DNA from: Selaginella tamariscina | Lineage: Eukaryota; Streptophyta; Lycopodiopsida; Selaginellales; Selaginellaceae | NCBI GenBank assembly: GCA_003024785.1 | Contig: PUQB01000282.1 | Coordinates: 62,001 to 126,000, forward strand | Length of the DNA stretch: 64,000 bases | Reading direction: 5' to 3' | Shown here: in pieces, positions 1-12,230 of the stretch | How the letters are laid out: each line of letters opens with the position of its first letter | Numbering within the stretch: position 1 is the stretch's first letter | Made by a program: the position numbers and the translations under genes | Notes under the pieces: model-generated | Seen by the model: the letters and a program-made list of their open reading frames with translations, nothing else | What the model was told of the DNA's origin: nothing | The model's database searches: none

Positions 1-853
1 GCCTTAGGAACTCAAACCCCTAACTGACTAAGCCCACGAACGAGACTCACCTTGTGGATCAGGATACACGGACTAGCCCAGCTTTAGGTGTTGTTCCTAG
101 CTTGGCGTGGTTGAGGCGGCCGAGCAAGGCCTCAACCACTAGTTCTGCGGAACGTGAACTCGGGCAATGTCTTTGAGCTTCCGGGTAGGTTTTCGGACCA
201 AGGAATCTGGCTAACTCCTTGGAAGTGACGTGCCCCTATCTCAAAGGCAAGATCCTGCCAACGATAAGGATAGTCTAACCCTAGGTGGGTTGTACCCCTG
301 TCGTGTGGAAGTTTGGGCGGCACAACGAGGGTTGCACCTTGACGACACAAGCTTAGCTTGCACCGGTAGGAGGTTAACGAGCTCTCTTTTGAACCCAGGA
401 AGCCTCACTACATACTCTACCTTATTTATGTGACGGACCCCCCCCCCCTGTTTACCTAAATGAGTAAGTGGGCTGGCACAAAAATGCCAGCCCTTAGAGA
501 AAATGGTTGTCCTAACCTAACCCTAAACCTAACCCCTAGGGGGGGTATTAGGGCGTGGGGTTAGGGCAACCCTAGGGTTAGGTCAACCCTAGGGGTGTCC
601 CTAACCCTTTTTGACAAGCTATATTTAACGGAAAACCTACGTCAAACTGGGGGAGAGTTTTCTAGAGGGTAAGTACTACCTTCGCCTAGAGTTTCTCGAG
701 GTACCTAGTGACAGCCGGCCGGACTACCCCTAAACACCTAAGTGCACTAAGCGGGGCTGTTTCTCACTACAACTAGGGTTCGCCACACAACTCGGTAGGT
801 AACAACAGTCAAACCCCAAAGTAAAGGGTCGAGTCATAGTAAAAACTATGACA
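1..853 (-). repeat. 3' LTR of the minus-strand gypsy element (partial)
   Basis: Collinear with 6361-7206 with few differences, ending in the same CA-terminal sequence at 853. About 100 bp of the LTR lies left of the window. It contains a cluster of telomere-like CCCTAA/CCCTAAA motifs at about 512-605 and a run of nine or ten C at about 429-440. A short open frame at 132-350 is LTR sequence, not a gene. Confidence 0.93.
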
Positions 854-855
854 CA

Positions 856-867
856 CTCCCCCCTTTG
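856..867 (-). other. Polypurine tract of the gypsy element
   Basis: Read on the minus strand this is an A/G-only run, AAAGGGGGGAGTG, directly next to the inner end of the 3' LTR. That is where the family's polypurine tract, the plus-strand DNA primer, is expected. Confidence 0.75.
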
Positions 868-1254
868 AAAATGTCAACGTCCTCGTTGACGTCCAACTCC
901 AAGACTAGATAATGTTAGAAAAAATTAACCAAAACTAACATATCACTCTATGTGGAGTCAGCCAAAAGTTCACATAAGTTTTATTACCCCCTTGCATTAC
1001 GCAAACCAATACTTCAGAACCGTCGTTCACTGAGTCGTAAACCCAGCTGCCGGAGGCACCACCTGCGACATGAAGTCATTTGGAGACCTTTTGCACGTCT
1101 GCAAAGTCTGTCACCCGACGCACACAACACTGGTTAATTTCTTTATTTAACTAGAATTTATATAGGAGGCCTCTAGTTAGTGTTGTTGCCGGCCCCTTGG
1201 TTAATAAGAAATAAAGACTTGCTTTATTCCTTATCATCATTACTAACAGTTTGA

Positions 1255-4031
1255 GACCTTGCCTCAAACTCCTTCACTATCTCCATCGCGTTCTGTAGAT
1301 TATCCAATGGTTCCCATGTCGACGCATGCCGGGTAACCCTTCCACTTGACAAGATATTCTCGTTTACGTTTTCGCGTCCCTCGGCGTTTAATATCCTTTG
1401 CATAATATCGACTCAACTTCGAACTCCTTCATATCGCCGACCAGCTCAGGAAGCGGACGTAAGCTTTCATATCTCTCGGATGTTTCTCATCTTGTGAAAT
1501 GGCTCGAGTAAATTGACATGAAACACATTGTGTATTGTTCCCAACTCCGGAGGAAGATCTAACTCATAAGCCACTTTCCCTACTTGCTTCACCACCTTGT
1601 ATGGACCTATGTAGTGCGATAGAAATTTCCTCGAAAGAGTCGTTGGAACCTTCAGGTTTTTGGTACTCAACAATACCATATCCCCAACCTGATACTCTAC
1701 ATCCCGCCGATGTTTATCGTACTGCTGACGATACCTTTCCTGAGCTGCAGCCATCGCTTGACGAGCAGCTTCCCATGTTCGATACAATTGTCCCGTGAAC
1801 TCTGCTACAGATGGAACTCGATTACGATCGTCTTTCGGTAACACCATACTCTGAGAATACCCACCCTTATTCCCAGTTAACACTTCCATCGGGCTACATC
1901 CGATTGCAGTGTGCATCGAGTTATTGTAACATATCTCAGCCATATCTAAGTGTTCAGCCCAATCAAGTTGATCACCTTGAACATAGCATCTGAGATAGTC
2001 CTCGACTTGTCGGTTCACCCTCTCCGTTTGACCATCGTTTGCGGATGGTAAGCGTACTGAACTTGAGCATCGTACCAAACTGCTTAAACAATGTCCCCAA
2101 AACTTCCCGTAAACCGAGGATCCCGATCTGAGATCATGGTTTCCGGTAGTCCGCGCACTCTTATGACTTCGTGGAAGAACAACTTTGCTGCTTGAATTGC
2201 ATTCACTGTCTCTACAGTTGGAATGAAATGAGCAACCTTTGAAAATCGATCGACTACCACCATGAGGCATTAAAACCACAAGATTTTGGCAATCCCATGA
2301 TAAAGTCCAAAGTAACACTTTGAAATGGCCGCTCTGGAATCGGTATACACTGCAACTTCCCAGCTCGTTTTTGCGATCGGCTCTTTACTTGTTGACATGT
2401 GGGGCATGTCTTGACATACTTGGCAACATCATCTATCATACCCGGCCAATAGAATCCCTGTTTCAACAAAGCCAACGTCTTATGCCTTCCACCATGTCCT
2501 GCCAAAGGAACATCGTGATGCTCTCTTAACAGCCTCTCCCTCCATGTCCCTTCTGGAACATAGAGTCTCTTTTCTTTATAATAAAGAACTCCATCTCGTA
2601 CGCAAAATGGCCTGTTTGAGTGCATCCATTCGACTTTCTATTCCTGCTGGAATATTACCATCTCTTCGTAATTGATGAACTTGTTTCCTCTTTGCCACCA
2701 GGCTCAAAGCTCCTTAGCAAACTTGTCCTGAGGATACGCCGTCACAAATTCATCCAAAAGTTGACATGGGTGCTGACATAATCGAAGATGACCCTTTCTA
2801 CTGAGTGCATCAGCTACCACATTGTCCTTTCCCGCTTATGTTGATTTCAGGCTGAAATCGTGCCAACTTCTGCTGCCATCTAGCATACTTGGCGATAGCT
2901 TCGGCTGCGTTTCAAAATACCTTAGAGTTACACTATCTGTCCAAACCACAGTGCCATGACTTGGAAGATAATGACGCCAATACTCCAAGGAAGCAACAAT
3001 AGCATACATCTCCTTTTCGTGAGTAGGCCATCGAGTTTGCGCGGCATCTAACTTCTTCGAGAAAAAGGACACTGGATGTCCTTTCTGTTGCAATACACCA
3101 CCAATTGCAAAGTCGGAAGCGTCACATTCTACTTCAAAGGGATCTTCAAAGATGGGCAACTGCAAAACTGGCTCAGAAGAGATAGCCTCTTTGAGTTTGA
3201 CGAACGCACGTTGGCACTCTGGAGTCCAATGCCATGGAATGTTTTCGTAAGATCTGTCAATGGGGCCGCTATTTCCGAGTAACCCTTTATGAATCTTCGG
3301 TAATACCCTGTCAGACCAAGAAATGATCTAACTTCATGCATCTTTTAAAGTCATCCACTCAGTAATAGCTTGAATTTTCTTTGGGTCCATGGCAACCTCC
3401 CCACCTGAGATCAAGTGTCCCAAGAAATCTATCTTGGTTTGACCAAATGCGCACTTGCTTTCTTTAGCATACAACTGGTTCTCTCTCAACCTCTGAAACA
3501 CTTTTTCTAAGTGTTCCACATGTTCTCAATTGTCGAACTGAAAATCAGAATGTCATCAATATACACCACTACGAACTCGTCTAGATAGTCTCTAAACACA
3601 TCATCCATCATTGTGCAAAAAGTTGCTGGAGCATTGCACAACCCGAATGGCAAGACTAGAAACTCAAATGATCCATAACGCGTTCGAAAAGCGGTCTTCT
3701 CAATGTCATTCTCTGCTACCCGAATCTGATGGTACCCGATCTCAAGTCTATTCTTGAAAAATACTTTGCTTTTGATAGCCTATCAAATAAGTCGTCCACT
3801 CGTGGAAGAGGATACTTATTTTTGATAGTTATCGCGTTCAGCGCTCGATAGTCCACACACATTCGCATCGTACCATCCTTTTTCATTAAACAAGATAGGT
3901 GCACCATATGGCGATCGACTAGGTCGAATGTGTCCTCGACCAATCAATTCTGTCAGCTGTCTCTTCAATTCTACTAACTCTTGAGGATTCAACCGATATG
4001 GGGCTCTTGCCGGTGGAGACGAACCTGGCAA
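1255..4031 (-). mobile_element. pol region of the gypsy element (RT, RNase H, integrase, chromodomain)
   Basis: Recognisable parts from right to left: reverse transcriptase at about 3330-4031 (with [18 protein letters not shown]), RNase H at about 2836-3165 (ECDASDFAIGGVL), integrase with its HHCC zinc-binding end and core at about 1800-2625 (GHGGRHKTL, CPTCQQVKSR), and chromodomain-like residues at about 1255-1430 (EYLVKWKGYP). The region is a fossil with many interruptions. Only the domain order and family are claimed. Confidence 0.9.
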
Positions 4032-4262
4032 AATCTCTATCTGTGGTCCACAACTCGACGTGGAGGTAACTCGGGCGGCAAGTCTTCTGGCAACACATCC
4101 TTAAACATGTTCAAGACTTCCAAAATAGGTTAGGAACAGATTCTTGACCATCTCCTATTTTGACTTCACCAGTATCCAAAACCATTGCAAGAAACACACG
4201 TTCGATGTCTAACTGCCTTACGCAACTGAGTTAAGGTAAGGAACATAGGATTCCAATCCTTA

Positions 4263-6020
4263 TCAGTTAGCGTTTCCATTTGAGCGTGGTTTTTCTAATG
4301 CTTCTTTATCTGCTGCAAGCGTGATTCGATTATCTCCGGAACCCCTCATTTCGATTACATGTTTATGGAACCATTCCATACCCAAAACAAAGTCAAACCC
4401 CGTCATATTCAAGACAACTAAGTCTAGCTTAGCCTTCCAATCTTTGATTTGGACAGGAACTGCCCTTGCTATATTATTAGTATTTTGAGAACCTTTGCCA
4501 AAATTGATCTTTATTTCACACATCTTTATTACATCCAAATTCAATCGACGAGCTAGACTAGTCGATATGAAGTTGTATGTTGCTCCAGTATCGATCATCA
4601 TTCGGACTCGGTCCCCTCGTATCCTTCCTGTCAAATATAGCAAAGGGTCAGTTTTGTCTTGAATAGCGAATAAGGCAGGTTGTGTCTGGCACAACATTAC
4701 CTCTTCTGACTCATCTTCCGGATCTTCAAGCGTTTCTGGTTCAGCAACTTCCTCTTCTACCATCGCCTTGAAATGTCCTGATTGTTGTGAGGGTGCCGGA
4801 CACTCTTTAGCAAAATGACCAGGCTTGTTACAATTATAACATTTCACGACCCCGCCTGCGGAACGCGGGGGAGCAGACTTTGGAGCCGATCCTTTGGCCT
4901 GCTGAGGAGGTGGTAACGCCAATGGTTTCCGAAATCCGGTGGGTCTTGATGTGTCCGAAAACTTGGAACTGCCAACAAAGGGACTTGCACTTCGAATTGA
5001 TGGCGATTGATCTGGTCGCCTATCAAACCTTCTGAACCCAGACTTTGGAGGAAACCTCCTTGGTTTAGGTTTTGCTTCCTCCCCTTTGTACAAGTCTTCT
5101 AACGACATGCCATAAGCAACCTTTTGAGCTGCCTCTTGACATTCCCGATAGCTTGTGGCTTGTACCTTAAGATTTCCCTTCGCGTTTTCTCATTCAAGCT
5201 AGCCATGAAGCAACTTCGAGCTTCATCATCGCTCATATTTGGCACCAATCGCCGTACACTTTCGAATCGATAAACGTGGTCCATAGGACTTCCCCGAACT
5301 CCCTGTTGACAAAGTGCCAGGTCAGCACGCAATCGCAAACCGAGATCATCCGGCATATACTGCTTTTTGATCTCCTTTTTCATGTGCTTCCAGCTGTTTC
5401 GGTATCCACGTTCACCTTCAACAATTCGCCACCAAGTCTTAGCTTCTTCTTTAAGAAACTGCTTGGCACATGCAACCTTTTCTGTCTTTCTCACGGAAGC
5501 AGCCTCGAAATAGCTTTCCATATCATACAACCAGTCATCCAAAACCTTGTAATCCTTTGAACCCATGAAATTCGAAGGCTTTACCGGTTTGAATTTACTG
5601 GGACCTCACCACCTACTTCCGTCGAAGAATCTGATTCAGAGGAACCTGACTCTGAGTCATGCTTCTTCTTCTTTTCCGTGTGTCTGGTTGCGGAACATCT
5701 GGCACTGCGTATTCGTTGGAATCCGAACGGCAACATTATCGATTCGGTCGTTCAACCCCAAACATCCCCTCGAAGTTCGTTTAGGGCATCCATCATTATT
5801 TCTCGCCAACCAGGTCGTTGTCTAACCTAGGGGGTCGACCTGGATCAGCCTCATCCATCTCCTCATTTTGAGCCTCTGCGACAGCCCTCTCTGCCTCAGG
5901 CTCTGGTTGCTTTCTCTTGCTCATCGTATTGAACCCTAGTGTCAACACTCGGAGAATATGCTTGGAATATTCCCAATGGAAACTGGAAACACCCTGCACA
6001 GGTTGTACACCCACACACAT
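4263..6020 (-). mobile_element. gag-protease region of the gypsy element
   Basis: The right part carries a gag matrix/capsid-like segment (about 5099-5566). The left part carries one CCHC zinc knuckle (CYNCNKPGHFAKEC) and then a retropepsin-like DTGATYNFIS motif at about 4580. The N-terminal gag end is a low-complexity acidic segment at about 5800-5925. The order fits Ty3/gypsy. It is part of the broken element and is not a host gene. Confidence 0.88.
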
Positions 6021-6229
6021 CAGCTTAAACTAGCATAAGACTTTCGGACATACCTAGAATCTCACGCCGACTCACTGAGCAAGTGTTCTTCGAAGTTTGA
6101 CAACTCACAGGATCAAACTCTCTGCGCAGAATACAGACATGTCAACCAAAGCAATAGAGTATATCAAGAATTTAGAGTTATCTAAACATTGAAACACCCT
6201 ACACTTAAGGCAGTCCTACTGACCGCAGA

Positions 6230-6247
6230 GAACTTGCTCCGATACCA
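6230..6247 (-). other. Primer-binding site, initiator-Met tRNA type
   Basis: On the minus strand, two bases inside the 5' LTR, the sequence TGGTATCGGAGC closely matches the usual plant TGGTATCAGAGC complement of the initiator tRNA-Met 3' end. Confidence 0.85.
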
Positions 6248-6249
6248 AT

Positions 6250-7206
6250 TGTCAGAGTTTTTACCTGGTGCCACAAAGGCGGCTTGCCAGGTGCCAACCC
6301 TGGAATCCCCTCTCTGGAAACCCCACGGAATCTGGTAAAATAACCCGTATTAGGAACCCAAGCCTTAGGAACTCAAACCCTAACTGACTAAGTCCACGAA
6401 CGAGACTCACCTTGTGAATCAGGATACACGGACTAGCCGAGCTTTAGGTGTCGTTCCTAGCTTGGCGTGGTTGAGGCGGCCGGAGCAAGGCCTCAACCAC
6501 TAGTTCTGCGGAACGTGAACTCGGGCAATGTTTGAGCTTGCGGCAGGTTTTCGGACCAAGGAATCTGGCTAACTCCTTGGAAGTGACGTGCCCCTATCTC
6601 AAAGGCAAGATCCTGCCAACGATAAGGATAGTCTAACCCTAGGGTGGGTTGTACCCCTGTCGTGTGGAAGTTTGGGCGGCACAACGAGGGTTGCACCTTG
6701 ACGACACAAGCTTAGCTTGCACCGGTAGGAGGTTAACGAGCTCTCTTTTGAACCCAGGAAGCCTCACTACATATACTCTACCTTATTTATGTGACGGACC
6801 CCCCCCCCCTGTTTACCTAAATGAGTAAGTGGGCTGGCACAAATGCCAGCCCTTAGAGAAAATGGTTGTCCTAACCTAACCCTAAACCTAACCCCTAGGG
6901 GGGGTATTAGGGCGTGGGGTTAGGGCAACCCTAGGGTTAGGTCAACCCTAGGGGTGTCCCTAACCCTTTTTGACAAGCTATATTTAACGGAAAACTATCT
7001 TTTGTAACGTCAAACTGGGGGAGAGTTTTCTAGAGGGTAAGTACTACCTTCGCCTAGAGTTTCTCGAGGTACCTAGTGACAGCCGGCCGGACTACCCCTA
7101 AACACTAAGGCTGTTTCTCACTACAACTAGGGTTCGCCACACAACTCGGTAGGTAACAACAGTCAAACCCCAAAGTAAAGGTCGAGTTATAGTAAAAACT
7201 ATGACA
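6250..7206 (-). repeat. 5' LTR of the minus-strand gypsy element (complete)
   Basis: A 957-bp LTR bounded by TGTCAG and TATGACA, the TG...CA rule. It repeats 1-853 with small differences, including a telomere-like block at about 6870-6965. The adjoining bases at 7207 are the right flank of the insertion. Confidence 0.93.
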
Positions 7207-8200
7207 GTTTACATGGGAGTAGATGGTTACATTAAAATGTTTTGAATAAAATATATTTATTATACTTCACATATTAATTTAACAAAGTTAATTTTAAAAA
7301 TATAACAAAAGTGTATTCACTTTGGCAAAACCACTATATTAGTGACTAATTAAGGAGGTATTATGCATTTGACCCAACTATTTGGGTTGTCAAATTCATC
7401 ATAAAGAAGATAACATCGTGATTCCCAAACCCATAAAATATGTAACATGTTTCACTACTAACAAAAGAGTTGCGAGATTTAATTGTAAAAGTTTTAACTC
7501 AAGCTAGCATTGAAACCAAAACCTCTGCATTTGTTTTCGAGAAAAACTCAAGTAGCCACCAAAAAATTAATGAATGTAATAACAACAAATCTAACTTTAA
7601 AGAAATGCAAATTGTACTTCAGTGACAAATCTTTTTTTCTATACCCCAACTTTTTATAAGTATAACTTGCATTTCTTCATAACCAAATTTGTTATTATTA
7701 CATTTTGGTTATGTTATTTATTACATTCATCGATTTCTTAATAGTTGCCTGAGTCCATAATTCTGAACAAATCAGATAAATCTTTTTGAAAACAAAATGC
7801 AGAGGTTCAAACCTTAATACCAACTTGAGTCAAAACTTTCATAACCAAATTTTGTATCTTTTCATCAGTAGTGAAACTAATCATATATTTTATGAATTTG
7901 AAAATCACAATGTTATCTTTTTTTAATGAATTTGCGACAACCTAAATAGTTTCTTAACTAATGTTGAATTTAGGTTCCAAATCATAACCACACCTCCTCG
8001 CAATTTTCATCAATAGTGAAACAAACTATATATCTTATGAGTTTGAAAATTATGACATTACCTTTCCCGATGAATTTGCCACAACCCAAACAGTCTCTAC
8101 TAGTGTTGAATTTAAGTTCCAAGTCATAATCACACCTCGCAATCTTCACAATCTGGGATTATTCTTCACAATTGATTACCACTGCAGAAGAACCTGCCCA
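7207..8200. repeat. AT-rich fold-back repeat followed by a direct repeat
   Basis: About 7340-7640 is an imperfect inverted copy of about 7640-7990. For example, the segment around 7375-7400 matches the reverse complement of the segment around 7928-7960. A unit of about 140 bp at 7860-7990 is then repeated in direct order at about 8000-8145, each copy holding 'gtgaaac', 'ttatga(a/g)tttgaaaat' and 'gttgaattt(a)agttcca' segments. No coding sequence is seen. This looks like a non-autonomous fold-back element or an old nested repeat. Confidence 0.6.
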
Positions 8201-8439
8201 TGATTGATTAAGCAAGCAAGGAAAAAATACATATAAGAACCATGCATCCATTATGTTCCTACTAGCTGCCATGTTGCTCACCAGAACGTTCTTCAGACAA
8301 TAAGCGCAGAGAAGCAGATGCCAAGAAATCCTGGAAACCTAATGTAGCTCCTTAGACAAGAAGCACAAAGAAAGCAAATGCCGCCCAAGAGACTCCCAAA
8401 AAACCCTGGAAGCAACCAAACTACACCGTTGACATCCAA

Positions 8440-10077
8440 CGATGCACGGACAACGGCCGAGATTCGGCCACATCAGTAAAACGACCATGGGTCCGAGCAA
8501 GAACGACGATGAGGTGGCGGCCAGGTGGCCGCCATCTCAACAAGAACGACGCACAGTGCCACCTCAGCAGAGGAGCGCAATGGCTTCGAACACGTCGGAT
8601 GTGCGTCCCGTCAGTTGTTCTACTTCCTGCACGCAGGTTGCTCGCTAGCCTCAGGTAATCTGCAGCACGCTCCGGTAGCTCGAAGTTGATTACCGGGTTG
8701 CTCTGCTGGCTGCCAACATTGGTAACCAGGATCTGCCACTCACCCTTGTCAAAACCTTCGCTTCATTTCCGCAGCAACCTCCCTGCTCATATCACTGTTA
8801 GTGGAACAAGTCCATATACCACCACGCTGTTTCAACTCCTTGGCAAGCCAAGTCACCTTGGCCGGGCTATTGCAAAAGACGCATACCCGTTTGATGCTGC
8901 ACATCTGCAAGCTACTCCACAGATTGATCAACGCAGCCACCTTTTCTTCTTCGCTTCCCACTCGTTGGAAATATTGGGCTACCTTCTCTAAGCTGAGCAC
9001 CGGCCCATTTGATGCAACGATGGGAGGCTTCCGTTTCCTTGACACAAGCTCCACCACTTTGTCCACTGCGGAGCACGCTATAGTCTGAGCCTGTATACGA
9101 TCGAGGATGAAGCCAATCTGCATTGCAAACGGAAGCTGACTGATTAGCAAGAAAAGCAAGCACGCACCTGTTCTGTGAAGCCAAGCTTGTCCAGCTCAAT
9201 CAGCACCACTTGTTTGACATGACTGAGCTCCAGCCGCTCATCAGGAGACATGAGCACCATTTTCCTGCAGCTCGTTGTTATTGTTAACACAGGCAACCCG
9301 CAAGCCTGCCACACCAAAGTGAAGTGCCAGAGCCTGCATGAATTGGACCTGTTGCGACTTGGAATCTGCTTGTTGAAGGATCGCTGACTGGTCATCCTGC
9401 ACCAGGCTGTGGCCTTGTATTACTAATCTTGTACATCTACAAAAGTCCAAGCTCCCCAAGGCAGGAGAGGCAAGCATTTCTGGAACATCACACACACACG
9501 CACATTAGATCAAGGCACAAAAGCTGGTGGATGGGAGATAAACGAACCAGGTAGCTGGAGCTGTGGTCATCGGCGGTGCAAACAGGCGCTTCCTACCAGA
9601 GAATCCAAGCGTGACGATGGTGGCATCCAACGTCAGCATATGTGTAACGTTGTGAACCTGTACAAAAGGATTGAATTGGACCATTGCCAGGATAAACGAC
9701 CCACCTTGCTGTCGACTGCCGCTTCTTCCTCCACAACAATGCCTCGTCCTCAAACATGACAAAACTCCACGCTTGAGCATCTCATATGCACCACTGGTAG
9801 CAACAATGTCCAGCGCTGGCATCGCCCACTGATCGCATCCACTAGTACATTCCGCCCCAGATCACCATAATAACCAGTCGCCGGCGCAGCAAAGTCACCA
9901 TACGGAGCACACTGGAAGCATCCGTCAACAAAAGGAAGACTTGTTCTTGTTGTTCCGCCTGCAGGCATTCTGCACAGAAAGTGAACCATCTCCGGGAGCC
10001 GGAGCCAGATGCGCTTGCTTACCTAAAAGAAGCTCCTTCAAACCAGCGCCATCGACACTTGGAGGCCACACCCTCAT
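8440..10077 (-). pseudogene. eIF4A-like DEAD-box protein lacking ATPase motifs
   Basis: A GC-richer block on the minus strand. Around 9280-9430 it matches eIF4A from the segment before motif I through the Ia region (VIQGHSLVQ...ILQQ...ALALHFGVAGLRVACV), but the GTGKT Walker A stretch is absent. Around 9170-9240 the DEAD box reads IELD. The C-terminal RecA half follows (FQRVGSEEEKVAALINLW, VCVFCNSPAKVTWLAKELKQ, ILVTN, VINFELPE). A possible first exon starts at about 10077 (MRVWPPSVDGAG) with a GTAAGC donor; its link to the helicase part is inference. Donor and acceptor sites are visible elsewhere, but at least one single-base shift interrupts the frame near 8750. Either a decayed eIF4A paralogue or a helicase-dead relative. 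Confidence 0.5.
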
Positions 10078-10099
10078 CGCCCCCTGCAAACCCTAGACT

Positions 10100-11320
10100 C
10101 TGAGTCAACTATAAAGGATATACCGATTTTTATCGATTTTTAATTAAATGAATGTGTAACATAATACCACTTCATACAGATGTTTGAATTATTAATTCCA
10201 TCCATAACAAATGTTTAAATGTGAAAACATTAATATTTAGTTTTATACTTTGTAGTGATTATAATTTACCTTTTGTTAAATATATAAGTTCACAAAATCA
10301 TAGTGTTAATTCTTATCGAGCTTTACATTATATTGACAAAATAAAAGGCCATCCAGTTTAAAAGAACTCTTTAATATTATAATTACGAGTATACATGAGA
10401 ATTTTATACATATACATCTTCTAATATCTCGAAACTTTAAAATATCCTAATAATAGCCTATGTTTAAGGTAAGAGAATTATATATTATATATTAAGCATA
10501 TCTCAAAAAAATATTTAAACTTTATTTTAAAATTTTAATAATTAAAAATTATCTTAACAGTAAGGTCATGAAGAATTAATACCTAATTAAATGAATTAAA
10601 TTTTATTTTAGCCTTAATTCTATTTAGGAAATCAAAATATATATGTTAATGTTTAAGATCAAAAATAAGGATATGTCTTAGTTAAATGACTTAAATTCTA
10701 TTGATATATGTGTACACGTGTAATTATTTAATTATTGTATGTAAATGCTTCACCATTTAAATTACACACACACACACACACACAACACACACCACACACC
10801 AGATATATAATATATATATATATATTGTATACACATACATTAATAAATTGTATTAAATATTAAAAAAGTTTATAAAGTTATTAACTTATAATTTCTGTAA
10901 TTATAGTTTATATCTCCTTAACCAGTATAGCTGTTTAAGAAATTAGAGAGAATGAAAAAGATTAGAAATAATATTCTCGATTTAATAATGTATTTCTTCA
11001 ATTATTAAATTTTTAATAAATTTACCAAGTCTCTCTGTAATTTCATATTGAGTTTTGTGGATATTAATTTTTAACTTCTAATACTTTAATTTATACTCAT
11101 TTTCTTAGTAGATATTAAATAATAATATATTAAGACTAAAATTTATAGAATACTGTATCTATATGAATTAAACATCATAATATATAGTACTTTCGTTTCA
11201 TTTTTAGTTCTACTTATATATTTTTTATATATTGATATAAGTTGTTTATTTTATATATTAGCATATACCAAATTATATATTTTAAAAAGGAAAGATTTAA
11301 CTAATTTTAGGGCAAGATGG
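10100..11320. other. AT-rich intergenic DNA with a (CA)n run
   Basis: Very AT-rich sequence without a credible coding exon. It holds a (CA)n stretch at about 10764-10800 followed by a (TA)n stretch. I see no other structure. Confidence 0.6.
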
Positions 11321-11339
11321 GGTTGGATTATATATACCA

Positions 11340-11995
11340 GCAGAACGACAAGGACTCGTAGTTCTTCAACCTTGCAATCTATGTTGTTTACCACTCTCGA
11401 TCAATATTAAGCATTGCATAACAAGGCCAGTGATCGCAATCCTACCATGTAATCACTGCTTTCATGAAGTTGTTAAGGGTAAACTCGGTGAAATCAGTAT
11501 GGTAATTACTGTCCAGTTTGTAGCAAACCATGTGTAGAAAATCCTACAGCGGTTGCCAAAAAGAAATCTTCAGCAATTCAGGAATTAAATTTATAGGTAA
11601 GTTATATATATTAAATGTATATAAACTATTATGGTGATAAATTAAACAAATAGTAATAATTAATTTAAGCTAATAGTTTTACTAAAGCTATAGTTTAATT
11701 TAATGAATTAATACTTCAATTTTATTTTTTTTAATTTAAAACAAGGGAAACAAGTTATACTTAATCCAAGCCCAGTTATAGTCACAAATTGGAAGTCCCA
11801 GCTGGGAAAACTGGTTTTATAAGGGAGGCTCAAACTTAAAGCCTCCACAGATAAGAAGATGAAAGGTCCTACAAACAGAATATACTGCAACATACAAAGA
11901 ACATTCCAAGCTGGATAAAGGCTCTACTTCAAAATCATGTGAATCTCCTGTAAACAAGTTGAAGAAAGCCTTTGCAGCCAAGTTACATTTTAAAT
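11340..11995 (+). pseudogene. Possible Cys/His-rich gene fragment with two exons
   Basis: An open frame from about 11341 encodes a Cys/His-rich segment with CNLC, CNHCFHE and, one frame over, YCPVC spacing that resembles a zinc-binding finger. It runs to a strong donor (ATAG/GTAAGT) at about 11596. After about 150 bp of AT-rich DNA, a frame ending at about 11995 encodes a basic tail, NKLKKAFAAKLHFK, followed by a stop. The two parts may be one gene, but I do not recognise the family and the first part needs a frame change. No start codon was fixed. Low confidence. Confidence 0.25.
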
Positions 11996-12230
11996 GAGTA
12001 AGCTTACACATACACGTAGAGTGTGTGTGTGTGTGTAGCTGAGAGAGAGAGATCAATAGGTGAATAGAAGTTTGATCCATATGCATATCGATATATGTAT
12101 GCAACTAATGGGCTTTTATTGTGTGTATACAATGTTTGTTACAACACATTAACTATGTATTTATACTGTGCACATGGGAGAATACACATATTATACAAGT
12201 ATTCAAAATTCTTTATATGAATTTAATGAA

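Larger units (their letters stand above)
1..7206 (-). mobile_element. Ty3/gypsy LTR retrotransposon, chromovirus type, cut by the window's left edge
   Basis: A minus-strand LTR element with a 957-bp right (5') LTR and at least 853 bp of its left (3') LTR. Between them, in order from right to left, lie gag with a CCHC zinc knuckle, an aspartic protease (DTGA), reverse transcriptase, RNase H, integrase and chromodomain-like residues. This gag-PR-RT-RH-INT order defines Ty3/gypsy, and the C-terminal chromodomain points to a chromovirus. The primer-binding site matches the initiator-methionine tRNA type and a G-rich polypurine tract abuts the 3' LTR. The two LTRs are nearly identical by eye, so insertion looks recent. 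The coding region is broken in roughly ten or more places. The target-site duplication cannot be tested because one end is outside the window. Confidence 0.95.

Noticed and set aside
132-433. Overlapping open frames on both strands in the left LTR
   Set aside because: The same sequence recurs in the right LTR at 6493-6800. The frames are LTR sequence and differ between copies.
9137-9168. A 32-bp intron in the eIF4A-like gene
   Set aside because: It would rejoin the frame between the ELDKLGFTEQ and LPFAMQIGF blocks, but it is shorter than plausible plant introns; a small insertion or sequence error is as likely.
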